From the NCBI GenBank assembly GCA_017416855.1, contig JAFQAZ010000001.1, positions 113,861-177,860 on the forward strand: DNA of 64,000 nt, in the 5' to 3' direction. A program made the translations under genes and the position numbers. This DNA comes from Clostridia bacterium (GTDB lineage: Bacteria > Bacillota > Clostridia > UBA1381 > UBA9506). Below are positions 1 to 8,551 of this stretch, in pieces (position 1 is the first letter of the stretch; each line of letters opens with the position of its first letter). Under the pieces are notes generated by a model. The model saw only the letters and a program-made list of their open reading frames with translations, was not told the origin of the DNA and ran no database searches.

Positions 1-99
1 CATTATAATTGCAATTGTGGAGAGGTAACGGTTTATATCCTCGACTTTAAACCCAGAAAAGAAGACGTAACCCATTTTGAAATGACGATTACGGTGTAA
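1..99 (+). CDS. C-terminal end of an unidentified gene (partial)
   Basis: An open frame runs from the first base to a TAA at 97-99 and encodes the last 32 residues of a protein that starts outside the window. The tail is short, with Cys-Asn-Cys near its beginning and a beta-strand-like ending (FEMTITV). It is too short for me to assign a family. The stop lies 14 bases before the GH94 start, with only that gene's ribosome site between them, so the two are probably cotranscribed and this gene may belong to the same oligosaccharide locus. Confidence 0.6.
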   Translation, partial: HYNCNCGEVTVYILDFKPRKEDVTHFEMTITV

Positions 100-113
100 A
101 ACAGGAGGAAAAT

Positions 114-2393
114 ATGTATCAGTTTCACAACGATAAAAAAGAAATTACCATAACAAAATCCAACCCACCTACACCATGGATGAACTATTTATCCAATGGC
201 ACTTTTCACACTATGATGAGTCAGGCAGGTGGCGGCGTTGCATTTTATAAATCGCCCCAAATCTGGCGCATTAACCATTACCGATTTTTCCATCTGCCCA
301 CCGACAGAAGCGGATTTTATACTTACATAAAAGATGGCGACAGCATGTGGTGCCCCACGGCAGAGCCGGTAAAAGAACGGCCGGATAGCTGGCAGGCAAC
401 CCACGGCATGGGCTATACAAGATTTGAGGCAGAAAAAAGCGGTCTTTCTGTAACGGCCAGGTACTTTGTTGGACCTTATGAAAATTGTTTAATCTGGAAT
501 CTCACCTTTAAGTCTAAAACGGACAGGCAGATTACCCTGTTTCCCTATGTGGAGTTGGGCATGATGGAGTTTATGCGTGAACTCCAGTGGCAGTGCTACA
601 ACAAGCATCAGCTTGAATGCTACAATATGGATGATATTTTAGTGTATGAATATGGTGTGGAGAGTCAGCCAAAGCCAGAGGAAACACCGTTAATTTACTT
701 TGCAGCAAATATGCCTATAGCGGCTTTTGATTGTGACCGTGATGAATTTATTGGCGGTTACAGAAGTGAAGAGAATCCTCAGCGCGTGGAAAGTGGCCAT
801 TGCTCCAATACTACGATGTGTGGTGGCGATCCCTGCTTTGCCCTGGAAATTCCTGTAGATTTAAAAGCCGGCGAAGAAAAGGTTGTCAATGTCTTTTTAG
901 GTGCGGCTATGACAGAAGCGGATATTAAGAAGTCTGTTGCTCATTGCCGTGAAGAAGATTTTGTAGAAAAATCCTATCTAGCTTTAGGCGAGCATTGGGC
1001 AGAGCATTTGAATAAATTCAAGGTGGAGCTGCCGGATAAAGATGCGGAAACCATGATTAACATCTGGAATCCCTATCAGGCAGAACGGAACTTCCAGTTC
1101 TCGCGTAATATCAGTTACTATGCAACGGGCACCTTCCGTGGCACCGGTGTCCGCGATACGGCACAGGATATTTTGGCTATGGTTCCCTTTGATTTGCGTC
1201 GTGCCAAAGATAAACTGAATCTCTTATTCGGTCAGCAGTATCAGGACGGTCACACCAACCATTATTGTTTCCCCAATGAAGGTTGGGAACCCCTGGCCAG
1301 AATCCATTCTGATAATCATTTGTGGCTGGTAATGACCACGTATCACATTGTAATGGAAGAGGGCAATTTAGACTATTTAGACGAAGTGATTCCCTATTAT
1401 GATGGCGGTGACGCTACTGTTTGGGAGCACATTCAGAAATCTATTGATTACACGAAGGAGCATTGCGGTGAGTTCGGTTTCCCCCTGATGCTGGCATCTG
1501 ACTGGAATGATATGCTCTTTAAGGTTTGCAGAGAGGGCAAGGGTGAAAGCATCTGGACGGGTATGCAGTTTGGTATGGTGCTCCGCCAGATTGCCGAGCT
1601 TGCCCGTTTAAAAGGCGAAAGTGACGAGAAGTTTATTCAGCTTTATGAAGAGCAGAAGAAGCTGGTGAACGAAGTGGCCTGGGACGGCAAGTGGTTCCGT
1701 CGCTGTATCACCGATGAAGGCACTTTCATCGGCTCGGAGAAAGAGCCCCAGGCAAAAATCTGGCTGAACAGTCAGAGCTGGGCAGTGCTTTCCGGCATGG
1801 GTGATGACGATAAACAGGTGCAGGCTATGGATAGTGTACGGGAATATTTAAATACGGAGATGGGTATTAAAAAGATTCATCCCTCTATGAAGCACTATCC
1901 CACCAAAGAAGACCCCTTAAGCTATGAAAAACCGGGTTGCAGTGAGAATGGCTCTATTTTCTGTCATGCCAACACTTGGGTAATTATTGCGGAGTGCATG
2001 CTGGGCCGGGCAGACTATGCTTATGAGTATTACCATCAGCTATTGCCTATGATTGCACAGAAAAAAGTGGGCGAGTGGCGGTATAAGGCAGAGCCTTATG
2101 TATATTCTTCCAATATTTTCGGCCCCGAGAGTGATAAGTTTGGTCTGGCCAATGTTTCCTGGCTCTCCGGTACAGCGGCCTGGATGTACATTGCGGCTAC
2201 GCAGTATATGCTGGGCATCAGACCGTGTTGGGAAGGTATTGAGATTAATCCTTGCCTTGCCAAAGAAATGTTGCCGGCAAAGGTTACCCGTGTGTTCCGT
2301 GGTGTGAAGCTTAATATCACCATTCGTGATAATAAAAAAGTTTTTGTTCCCATTCGTGGTAATGAAGAGAAAATGGATATTATCTTGAAGTGA
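114..2393 (+). CDS. GH94 family glycoside phosphorylase (cellobiose/laminaribiose phosphorylase type)
   Basis: The 759-residue protein has the GH94 layout: an N-terminal beta-sandwich (about residues 1-280), a linker, and an (alpha/alpha)6 barrel. Recognisable pieces are DGHTNHY and SDNHLWL in the barrel and LASDWNDML at about residues 460-468; the Asp of the DWND motif is the general acid in this family. GH94 enzymes split beta-linked disaccharides or oligosaccharides with phosphate, giving a sugar 1-phosphate and saving one ATP. There is no signal peptide, so it acts in the cytoplasm. The start has AGGAGG five bases upstream. GH16 and GH3 genes downstream suggest a beta-glucan-derived substrate, but cellobiose, laminaribiose, longer glucans or chitobiose cannot be told apart by eye. 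The length is close to the family norm of about 800. Confidence 0.85.
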   Translation: MYQFHNDKKEITITKSNPPTPWMNYLSNGTFHTMMSQAGGGVAFYKSPQIWRINHYRFFHLPTDRSGFYTYIKDGDSMWCPTAEPVKERPDSWQATHGMGYTRFEAEKSGLSVTARYFVGPYENCLIWNLTFKSKTDRQITLFPYVELGMMEFMRELQWQCYNKHQLECYNMDDILVYEYGVESQPKPEETPLIYFAANMPIAAFDCDRDEFIGGYRSEENPQRVESGHCSNTTMCGGDPCFALEIPVDLKAGEEKVVNVFLGAAMTEADIKKSVAHCREEDFVEKSYLALGEHWAEHLNKFKVELPDKDAETMINIWNPYQAERNFQFSRNISYYATGTFRGTGVRDTAQDILAMVPFDLRRAKDKLNLLFGQQYQDGHTNHYCFPNEGWEPLARIHSDNHLWLVMTTYHIVMEEGNLDYLDEVIPYYDGGDATVWEHIQKSIDYTKEHCGEFGFPLMLASDWNDMLFKVCREGKGESIWTGMQFGMVLRQIAELARLKGESDEKFIQLYEEQKKLVNEVAWDGKWFRRCITDEGTFIGSEKEPQAKIWLNSQSWAVLSGMGDDDKQVQAMDSVREYLNTEMGIKKIHPSMKHYPTKEDPLSYEKPGCSENGSIFCHANTWVIIAECMLGRADYAYEYYHQLLPMIAQKKVGEWRYKAEPYVYSSNIFGPESDKFGLANVSWLSGTAAWMYIAATQYMLGIRPCWEGIEINPCLAKEMLPAKVTRVFRGVKLNITIRDNKKVFVPIRGNEEKMDIILK

Positions 2394-2467
2394 TAGAACA
2401 ATAAAGGCTACGGTTTTGTTATAAATTGCCTAAAAGATTGCGTTTCTTGCTTTTTGCTGTTAAAAAA

Positions 2468-2496
2468 TTGACAGTGTTTTAGAAAAAATATATAAT
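2468..2496 (+). promoter_or_regulatory. Consensus sigma-A promoter for the epimerase-oxidoreductase-GH3-GH16 genes
   Basis: A perfect TTGACA (2468-2473) and a perfect TATAAT (2491-2496) are separated by 17 bases, in the gap after the GH94 gene. Transcription would begin near 2503 and run into the next gene at 2530. This suggests the four genes downstream can be expressed independently of GH94. No operator-like repeat is obvious next to it. Confidence 0.85.
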
Positions 2497-2529
2497 GCTT
2501 TTAAGAAAGCAAAAAATGAAAGGAAGTTT

Positions 2530-3378
2530 ATGATGGCTTACGAAAAAATCAGCGGTTTTTCAGATGAAATTGCAAGTGATATTACCACACAGTTTGAGGT
2601 GCTTAATAAACTGGGCATCAAATATTTTGAACCCCGTGGTGTAAACGGTAAAAGCATTTCAACGTTAACAGAGGAAGAGGCAGTGGAATTAAAAAAGGCT
2701 ATGGATCAATATGGCATTAAAGCGTCTTCTATTGGTTCTCCTGTTGGTAAAATCAAATTGAGCGAAGAGTTTGAACCCCATTTTGAAATGTATAAAAGAA
2801 TTGTGAAAATTGCCAAAATTCTGGATACAAGATATATCAGAATGTTCAGCTTCTGGCACGATGATGAGAAAGCGCCCTGGACAGAGGAAGAAAGAGCTGA
2901 AGTGTTTGCACGCTTAAAGAGAATGATTGCTTATGCCAAAGAGCAGGATGTGGTTCTTTTGCATGAAAACGAAAAGGCAATTTACGGTGACATTGCCTGC
3001 CGTTGTCAGGACTTAATGAAAGAGCTGTATTGTGATAACTTCAAGGCGGTTTTCGATCCGGCTAACTTTGTTCAGTCTGATCAGGACACCAAAGAAGCCT
3101 ATGAAATGCTGAAAGATTATATTGCCTATATGCACATTAAAGATGCCAGATTCGAGGATGGTGTGGTTACACCGGCCGGTATGGGCGATGGCAATGTAAA
3201 ATTCATTTTAGACTCTATTTTTGCCAATGGTTACGATGGTTTTTTAAGCTTAGAGCCTCATCTGGGCAGCTTTGTTGGCTTGGGTGGTCTGGAAACCGGT
3301 AACTTAATGAAAGACCTGCCTGAAGGCGGCGAAGGTACCTTCACTCTGGCTTATCAATCATTGGTTGCATTACTGTAA
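2530..3378 (+). CDS. Sugar phosphate isomerase/epimerase (xylose-isomerase-like TIM barrel)
   Basis: The 282-residue protein resembles the AP-endonuclease-2/xylose-isomerase-like TIM-barrel family. Likely divalent-metal ligands lie at strand ends: Glu in LLHENE (about residue 144), Asp in FDPANF (about 177), His in MHIKDARF (about 200) and Glu in LSLEPHL (about 240). The family includes ketose epimerases, inosose dehydratases/isomerases and 3-keto-glycoside beta-eliminating enzymes. The reaction here cannot be fixed from sequence. It is followed 14 bases later by a Gfo/Idh/MocA oxidoreductase, the usual partner of such enzymes in inositol and 3-keto-sugar pathways. Two adjacent ATGs (2530, 2533) follow AGGAAG; the second is slightly better spaced. 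Confidence 0.8.
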   Translation: MMAYEKISGFSDEIASDITTQFEVLNKLGIKYFEPRGVNGKSISTLTEEEAVELKKAMDQYGIKASSIGSPVGKIKLSEEFEPHFEMYKRIVKIAKILDTRYIRMFSFWHDDEKAPWTEEERAEVFARLKRMIAYAKEQDVVLLHENEKAIYGDIACRCQDLMKELYCDNFKAVFDPANFVQSDQDTKEAYEMLKDYIAYMHIKDARFEDGVVTPAGMGDGNVKFILDSIFANGYDGFLSLEPHLGSFVGLGGLETGNLMKDLPEGGEGTFTLAYQSLVALL

Positions 3379-3392
3379 GGAGGATTTATACA

Positions 3393-4550
3393 ATGAGTAA
3401 AGTTAAATTTGGTGTTGTTGGCTACGGAAACATCGGTAGCGCCCATGTTCGTAATGTTATGGGTGGTAAAGTGCCCAATATGGAACTTTGTGCTGTTTGC
3501 GATATTTCTGAAGCAAGACGGAAAGCTTTTTCTGAAGCGTATCCCGAAATCCCTGTGTTTGCAACTGCTACTGAACTGTTTAAAAGCGGTTTGTGTGAGG
3601 CCGTTATCATTGCGGTGCCGCACTATCATCATCCGGCCCTTGCGATGGAAGCATTTGATAACGGTCTGAATGTTATTATTGAAAAGCCTGCCGGTGTTTA
3701 CACCAAGCAGGTTCTGGAAATGAACGAAGCAGCAAAAAAATCCGGTAAGCTTTACGGTATTATGTATAATCAGCGCACTAACCCCATGTATCAGAAACTG
3801 CGTCAGATGGTGCAGAGCGGTGAACTGGGTCACATTAAGAGAATCACCTGGATTATTACGGACTGGTACAGATGTCAGGCGTATCACGACAGCAGCACCT
3901 GGCGTTCTACCTGGAAGGATGAAGGCGGCGGTGCCTTAATTAACCAGAACCCCCATCAGCTTGACCTGTGGCAGTGGATGTTCGGTATGCCGGACAGAAT
4001 TTTTGCCAAGGTTTCCTTTGGTAAATACTATAACATTGAAGTTGAAGACGATGTAATGGCATATTTTGAATATGACAACGGCACCACAGGTGAATACATC
4101 ACCTCCACAGGTGAAGCACCCGGTACCAACCGTTTGGAAATCGCCTGCGATATGGGTAAGGTTGTCATTGAAGGGGGGCAGATGCTCTTCTACAGAAATG
4201 TTGTGTCTGAACGCGATTTTAACAAAACCAACACAGCTCCCTTTGGTTCACCGGAGGTTTGGAAATGTGAAATCCCTCACAATGGCGGTGGCGAACAGCA
4301 TTCCGGCATTTTGAAGAACTATGCTGATGCTTTACTTAATGGCAAAGAGTTGCTTGCTCCGGGTGAAGAAGGCATTAATGGCCTCACCATTTCCAATTCC
4401 ATTCATTTAAGTGCATGGACAGGGGAAACTGTTGACCTGCATAACTTCCCCCATGATAAATTCTATGAAATTCTGCAGGAAAAGATTGAAAAATCCACAG
4501 TTGTTAAGCAGGATAAGAGCGTTGTAGCAGATACCGAGGGCTCATACTAA
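3393..4550 (+). CDS. Gfo/Idh/MocA family NAD(P)-dependent oxidoreductase
   Basis: The 385-residue protein has an N-terminal Rossmann fold (VGYGNIGSAH, GxGxxG at about residues 8-15), the family EKP motif (IEKPAG at about 92) and the C-terminal sheet with the GGGALINQNPHQLD segment (about 172-185), which carries the conserved catalytic-site His and Asp. These enzymes oxidise or reduce a sugar hydroxyl, often at C2 or C3 of a pyranose, with bound NAD(P). AAGGAGG precedes the ATG at good spacing. The pairing with the upstream TIM-barrel epimerase and the downstream GH3 and GH16 genes points to modification of a sugar or glycoside freed inside the cell. Substrate unknown. Confidence 0.85.
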   Translation: MSKVKFGVVGYGNIGSAHVRNVMGGKVPNMELCAVCDISEARRKAFSEAYPEIPVFATATELFKSGLCEAVIIAVPHYHHPALAMEAFDNGLNVIIEKPAGVYTKQVLEMNEAAKKSGKLYGIMYNQRTNPMYQKLRQMVQSGELGHIKRITWIITDWYRCQAYHDSSTWRSTWKDEGGGALINQNPHQLDLWQWMFGMPDRIFAKVSFGKYYNIEVEDDVMAYFEYDNGTTGEYITSTGEAPGTNRLEIACDMGKVVIEGGQMLFYRNVVSERDFNKTNTAPFGSPEVWKCEIPHNGGGEQHSGILKNYADALLNGKELLAPGEEGINGLTISNSIHLSAWTGETVDLHNFPHDKFYEILQEKIEKSTVVKQDKSVVADTEGSY

Positions 4551-4597
4551 TATTTGAGCATAGTGTAAAGAAGCTTTTATTTTAAGGAGTAAACAGC

Positions 4598-6181
4598 ATG
4601 AAAAAAGTATCATCGTGGCAGGAGCTGACCCTGCGTGAAAAAATCGGTCAAACGGTGATTTCTCTTTGTGAAACCGATAAGCATATTGAAATGTGCGGTA
4701 GTATTCAGGGTTTTGCTGAACGGTATCCCATTGGCGGTCTGTTTAACAATGCAGGGCTGGTAAAAGGCCTGCTCACCGGTGCGCATAAAGAATTTAAAAG
4801 TGTTTTGGATGAATACAACAAACATTTACGCGTGCCGCTGATTGGTACGGCGGACCACGGTTTTTTTGCAACGGCCTGCGGTGCTGATTTGCCTATGCAA
4901 ATGGCGGTAGGAGCAACAGATGATGAAAAAGCCGGTTATGCTGCCGGAGAATTTAAAGCAGAGGATTACAAAAAATCCGGCGTTCATTGGGGATTCTGGC
5001 CAGTTTGCGATTTGAGTTTATCCAAACGGAGTCCTGTCACGAACATAAGAGCTGTCAGCGATGATGCGGACCTTACCTGCAAAATCGTTAAAGATGAAAT
5101 TAAAGCCATGAAGAAATGCGGTGTCATTGCCACCTTGAAGCATTTTCCCGGTCCGCTTTATAATGAGGAAGTTGATCCGCATCTGGCACCTATGGATAAT
5201 GAAACACCCATGGATCTGTGGCGTGCCACTTACGGCAAAATGTATAAAGAGTTAATTGAAGCCGGGGCACCCACCATTATGACGGCTCATACAAATCTGG
5301 TGAATTATCAGACAGAAAAGGTGGGTGGTGAATATCCGCCGGCGACCATGTCTTATGAGCTCACAACCAAGTTATTGCGTGAAGAGCTTGGCTTTAAGGG
5401 TGTTGTGGTAACGGATGCTCTCGTTATGGCAGGCTTTGGCGGCACGGCGGGACTGGATAATACCATTCGTTCTTTTGTAAGCGGTAACGATATGCTGTTG
5501 TGGCCTGCTTATGAATATATTGACGAAATGGAAAGACGGATTCTTTCCGGAGAAATTGATGAAAAAATTCTGGATGCGGCAGTAGAAAGAATATGGAACC
5601 TGAAAAAGGAATATGGCATTATAGACGGAAAAGACATTTCCTCGGATAAAGAACCGGCATTTTTCGCACAGAAAGCAAAGCAAATTGCAGAAAAAAGTCA
5701 GACACTCATTAGCAATGAGTTTGGCGTTTTGCCCCTGCAAAAGGGCAAGAAATATAATGTTTGCATTGTGGGTGTTACACCGAATGACGGACAATATGAG
5801 GAGCTATGTCTGTTGCAGACAGAGTTTGAAAAACTTGGTCATCACGCCGATATGCGCCGCAACATTCCCTTGGAAGATATGTATGAGGCCTGTGAAAAAT
5901 ATGACCTGATTCTGTTTGCCCTTTGCCGTACACCCCATTATCCTATCGGGCCCTTAGATTTCTGGGGCGAGGAAGCGACAACCATCTGGGCATCTAACTG
6001 TGCAGATAAGACAAAAACGGTAGTGGCAAGTTTTGGGAGTCCCTATCTATACAGATATTACAAACATTCTAAAATGACCTATGTAAACTCCTATTCAAAG
6101 GATCAGGCAACGCTTTCGGCTTTTGTTAAGGCAGTGTGTGGCGAGATTCCCTTTGAGGGCGTTTCCAGTGTGAAACTGTGA
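4598..6181 (+). CDS. Glycoside hydrolase family 3, NagZ-like catalytic domain
   Basis: The 527-residue GH3 protein has a TIM-barrel domain (about 1-345) and a shorter alpha/beta C-terminal domain (about 360-527). The nucleophile is probably the Asp of VVTDALVM (about residue 271). KHFPGPLYNEEVDPHLA (about 180-197) resembles the NagZ loop in which a His next to Asp acts as acid/base, so this may be an N-acetyl-beta-hexosaminidase or a phosphorylase-like GH3 rather than a classical beta-glucosidase. It has no signal peptide. NagZ itself usually lacks a second domain, so this is a two-domain variant. AAGGAG lies upstream of the ATG. With GH16 and GH94 nearby, an oligosaccharide-trimming role is likely. 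Confidence 0.8.
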   Translation: MKKVSSWQELTLREKIGQTVISLCETDKHIEMCGSIQGFAERYPIGGLFNNAGLVKGLLTGAHKEFKSVLDEYNKHLRVPLIGTADHGFFATACGADLPMQMAVGATDDEKAGYAAGEFKAEDYKKSGVHWGFWPVCDLSLSKRSPVTNIRAVSDDADLTCKIVKDEIKAMKKCGVIATLKHFPGPLYNEEVDPHLAPMDNETPMDLWRATYGKMYKELIEAGAPTIMTAHTNLVNYQTEKVGGEYPPATMSYELTTKLLREELGFKGVVVTDALVMAGFGGTAGLDNTIRSFVSGNDMLLWPAYEYIDEMERRILSGEIDEKILDAAVERIWNLKKEYGIIDGKDISSDKEPAFFAQKAKQIAEKSQTLISNEFGVLPLQKGKKYNVCIVGVTPNDGQYEELCLLQTEFEKLGHHADMRRNIPLEDMYEACEKYDLILFALCRTPHYPIGPLDFWGEEATTIWASNCADKTKTVVASFGSPYLYRYYKHSKMTYVNSYSKDQATLSAFVKAVCGEIPFEGVSSVKL

Positions 6182-6212
6182 TTCGAAATTTACGATGAAA
6201 AGAGAGAATGAT

Positions 6213-7025
6213 ATGAAAAAATATACTGTTGATGGCCATGCGCCCAGTTTATTGCCTGATGGCAAAGAGTGGAAGCTTGTATGGCAGGACGAATTTGATG
6301 GGGATGTCTTAGACGAAACAAAATGGAGTTTCAGGCTTCATATTATGGGTCAGCGTCACGAAACCTGGTGCGAGGATGCTGTATATGTAGACGGCAATAG
6401 CAACCTTGTGTTTAAGGTCATTGAAAAAGATGGAGAGTTTTATTCCAGTCAGCTTCAGACCGGTGAAAATTATATGGACAGACCGGCAGAAAAGAACAAT
6501 TTCGGTCGGTTCACCTGGCCCATTGCTAAACTTGCCACCCCTAAATTTATGCATAAGTTCGGCTATTATGAATGCCGTTGTAAGCTACAAAAGAAAAAAG
6601 GTTGGTGGAGTGCGTTCTGGCTTCAATCGCCCTTGCAGGGTTCAACCTTGAATCCAGCCGTTTCTGGCATGGAGCTGGATATTATAGAAAGCTTTACACC
6701 GAACAACATTGAGCACAACATTCATTGGAACGGTTGCGGTGCTGACTGGCAGTGCGCCGGCAGCGGAAACTATGATATTGCTGATACGGAGGACGGCTAT
6801 CATCTGTTTGGCCTTTTGTGGACAAAAGAGGGTTACACCTTTTATGTTGACGGCAAAGAGACCTGGCACATTGATGGTCCTGTATCAGAAACAGAGCAGT
6901 TCATTCTTATTTCCACCGAGTGTTTGGGCTATAGAAAGCCGGAACGTGAGTGGCAGGAAGAATGGCGGGCATGTTTAGATGATACCTTTGAAGTGGATTA
7001 TATCCGTGTGTTTGACGAAGTATAA
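6213..7025 (+). CDS. GH16 family glycosidase (beta-glucanase/laminarinase type), no signal peptide
   Basis: The protein is about 270 residues. It begins with the typical GH16 N-terminus (KLVWQDEFDGDVLDETKW) and carries ExDxxE as MELDIIES near residues 151-158; the two Glu are nucleophile and acid/base in GH16. Aromatic residues line the cleft (GWWSAFWLQSP, NIHWNGCG). The family retains beta-1,3 or beta-1,4 bonds in glucans and galactans. It is unusual in having no secretion signal, which fits action on imported oligosaccharides. I chose the ATG at 6213, preceded by AGAGAG; an in-frame ATG at 6195 has no ribosome site. This is the last gene of the block and runs into the folded element at 7027. 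Confidence 0.82.
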   Translation: MKKYTVDGHAPSLLPDGKEWKLVWQDEFDGDVLDETKWSFRLHIMGQRHETWCEDAVYVDGNSNLVFKVIEKDGEFYSSQLQTGENYMDRPAEKNNFGRFTWPIAKLATPKFMHKFGYYECRCKLQKKKGWWSAFWLQSPLQGSTLNPAVSGMELDIIESFTPNNIEHNIHWNGCGADWQCAGSGNYDIADTEDGYHLFGLLWTKEGYTFYVDGKETWHIDGPVSETEQFILISTECLGYRKPEREWQEEWRACLDDTFEVDYIRVFDEV

Positions 7026-7026
7026 T

Positions 7027-7140
7027 TTGGGGATGTAAAAAAGTGCATAACACGTGTTATGGACAAACTTCACCTTGCAGTACCGTTGTACAGCGTCGGA
7101 TTCAGTTTGTCCGTTCTGCCTCTTTTTTTTCTATCCCCAA
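7027..7140. other. Highly folded 114-nt intergenic element (nested inverted repeats)
   Basis: The outer arms TTGGGGAT (7027-7034) and ATCCCCAA (7133-7140) are perfect inverted repeats, continued inward by an A run plus G (7037-7043) against C plus a T run (7122-7130). Inside are a perfect 16-base palindrome, CATAACACGTGTTATG (7046-7061), and a second stem, GGACAAACT (7061-7069) with AGTTTGTCC (7104-7112), which encloses GTAC-CGTT-GTAC (7080-7091). As RNA this would make a three-way junction. It lies between convergent genes, with an ordinary terminator just beyond it. It could be a structured RNA, an elaborate 3' end of the GH16 transcript, or a small non-autonomous mobile element with terminal inverted repeats. 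I do not recognise it as a known family. Confidence 0.6.
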
Positions 7141-7169
7141 GGGAATGTAATAAGTGCAGATTTAACAAG

Positions 7170-7206
7170 AAAACAGGCATTTGCTTTATAGCAAATGCCT
7201 GTTTTT
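7170..7206. terminator. Bidirectional intrinsic terminator between GH16 and GH10
   Basis: A perfect 15-bp stem, AAAACAGGCATTTGC (7170-7184) and its complement (7191-7205), encloses a 6-base loop. T runs follow on both strands, so it can end the minus-strand GH10 operon and any plus-strand readthrough. Confidence 0.9.
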
Positions 7207-7211
7207 AACGC

Positions 7212-8537
7212 TTACAGAATCATTTGAAACTCCTTGTCACCATTTTTGGTCAGACTAAGGGTTTTTGTTTCGGTTTTATCACCAACGTGTATGATAATTT
7301 CATAATCTCCGTAAAAACCGTTGAAAGAAAGGTTGCCGCTTGCATCGGTTTCTAAAGTTTCTTCGGTGTGCCATTCTTTTTCAAACAGGTTTTTCACGGT
7401 GTAAAAGGCCGGTTTGGGGCTCATATCAAAGCGGAGGAGTCCACCATGATAATAGTTTTCTCCCGCGGTCATATCGCCCTGAGGCGCAAAGGCGGCATAG
7501 CCGTCCACTAAGTTCCAGTACATAATAGCTTCTACTGAGGGGTGACTGAACCAGATGGAATAGAGCCATTTCATAATCTCTGCCTGAATGGATTCGTCTT
7601 CCGGTTCGCAACTATAGGCCGGAATGGTCATCTCTGTAATCTGAATGGGCTTACTGAAGTCTGCATAGCAATCCAGTACGTTGTAAATGTTCGTGGGGTT
7701 ATAGTAAACAGCCGTTTCTTTTGCCTCGTCCTCCCGGGGAAAGAACATATGGAACTGCATACCGATACTGTCAATCCGTGCTCCTTTTAAAAGTGCACGC
7801 TCAATTTGCATATAGTATGCGCTTCGGCGCCAGTTGAACACATTCCAAATGTTGCAGTGGGCATCGTTGATAATGAGTTTGTTGTTTTGTAAGTACTTTT
7901 CTGCACAGGCAAAGCACCATTCTATTAAATCCGGCTCATTATAAAAAGCAGTACATTCCTTGAAAGCATACAAGGTTTCGTTGGTCACTTCCCAGCCGGG
8001 GATATCGTTGGCATAGTGCAAGGCTAAATCCCGGAATCGGTTTTCCAAAGCTTCCTTCATTTCGGCAAGGTTCGCTGTATCCAGCCAGGTGGGGTACCAT
8101 TCTTCATACATTAAGCAATGTTCCTTAGGTTCAATGCCTTTTTCTTTGCAATATTCAATACATAAATCAAGAGCGGGACGCCTGTATACCTTAGGGCTGT
8201 CCTTTGCATATCTTGGTTTGCCTTTTTCCGGCTCTAAATCGCGCCAGTAAAAGGGGAGGGTGGCCATGTTGGCACACTGGGCAAACAGCTCTCTGTATAG
8301 CTTGTTCTTTTCTTCGCATTCAAACTCATCCAGCATAAACAGGTTGGCACCGTAGCGGAATTCGTGGTTTGTTTGCTTAGCGGTCACTTTCTTACCGGCA
8401 ATGGGATTGCCCTCTGCATCAATAATTCTCAGGGTCGCATTTGTTTTTCTATAGTTTTCAATGCCTTCAACCACTCGCTTTTCTATGTATTCTTTGTGGT
8501 CTTCAAAGGCTTTTAATACCGCTCGTCTGTTGTTCAT
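7212..8537 (-). CDS. GH10 family glycosidase (endo-beta-xylanase family), intracellular
   Basis: The 441-residue protein has an N-terminal beta-domain (about 30-70, with TLRIIDAEGNPIAGKKV) leading into a GH10 TIM barrel. The acid/base is the Glu of WEVTNE (about 183) and the nucleophile is the Glu of QITEMTI (about 300); GMQFHMF is the usual strand before it. A small C-terminal beta-domain follows (about 390-441, with GFYGDYEI). GH10 enzymes cut beta-1,4-xylan or aryl xylosides. With no signal peptide, it probably acts on imported xylo-oligosaccharides or related glycosides. AGGAGG sits six bases before the ATG. It is the last gene of the operon headed by the enolase-superfamily gene and gives the strongest hint of a pentose substrate. 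Confidence 0.85.
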   Translation of the reverse strand: MNNRRAVLKAFEDHKEYIEKRVVEGIENYRKTNATLRIIDAEGNPIAGKKVTAKQTNHEFRYGANLFMLDEFECEEKNKLYRELFAQCANMATLPFYWRDLEPEKGKPRYAKDSPKVYRRPALDLCIEYCKEKGIEPKEHCLMYEEWYPTWLDTANLAEMKEALENRFRDLALHYANDIPGWEVTNETLYAFKECTAFYNEPDLIEWCFACAEKYLQNNKLIINDAHCNIWNVFNWRRSAYYMQIERALLKGARIDSIGMQFHMFFPREDEAKETAVYYNPTNIYNVLDCYADFSKPIQITEMTIPAYSCEPEDESIQAEIMKWLYSIWFSHPSVEAIMYWNLVDGYAAFAPQGDMTAGENYYHGGLLRFDMSPKPAFYTVKNLFEKEWHTEETLETDASGNLSFNGFYGDYEIIIHVGDKTETKTLSLTKNGDKEFQMIL

Positions 8538-8551
8538 TTTAGGCCTCCTGA

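Noticed and set aside
7027..7140. Folded element read as a simple transcription terminator
   Set aside because: The arms are long, multi-branched and separated by over 80 bases, and a standard terminator already stands at 7170-7206.
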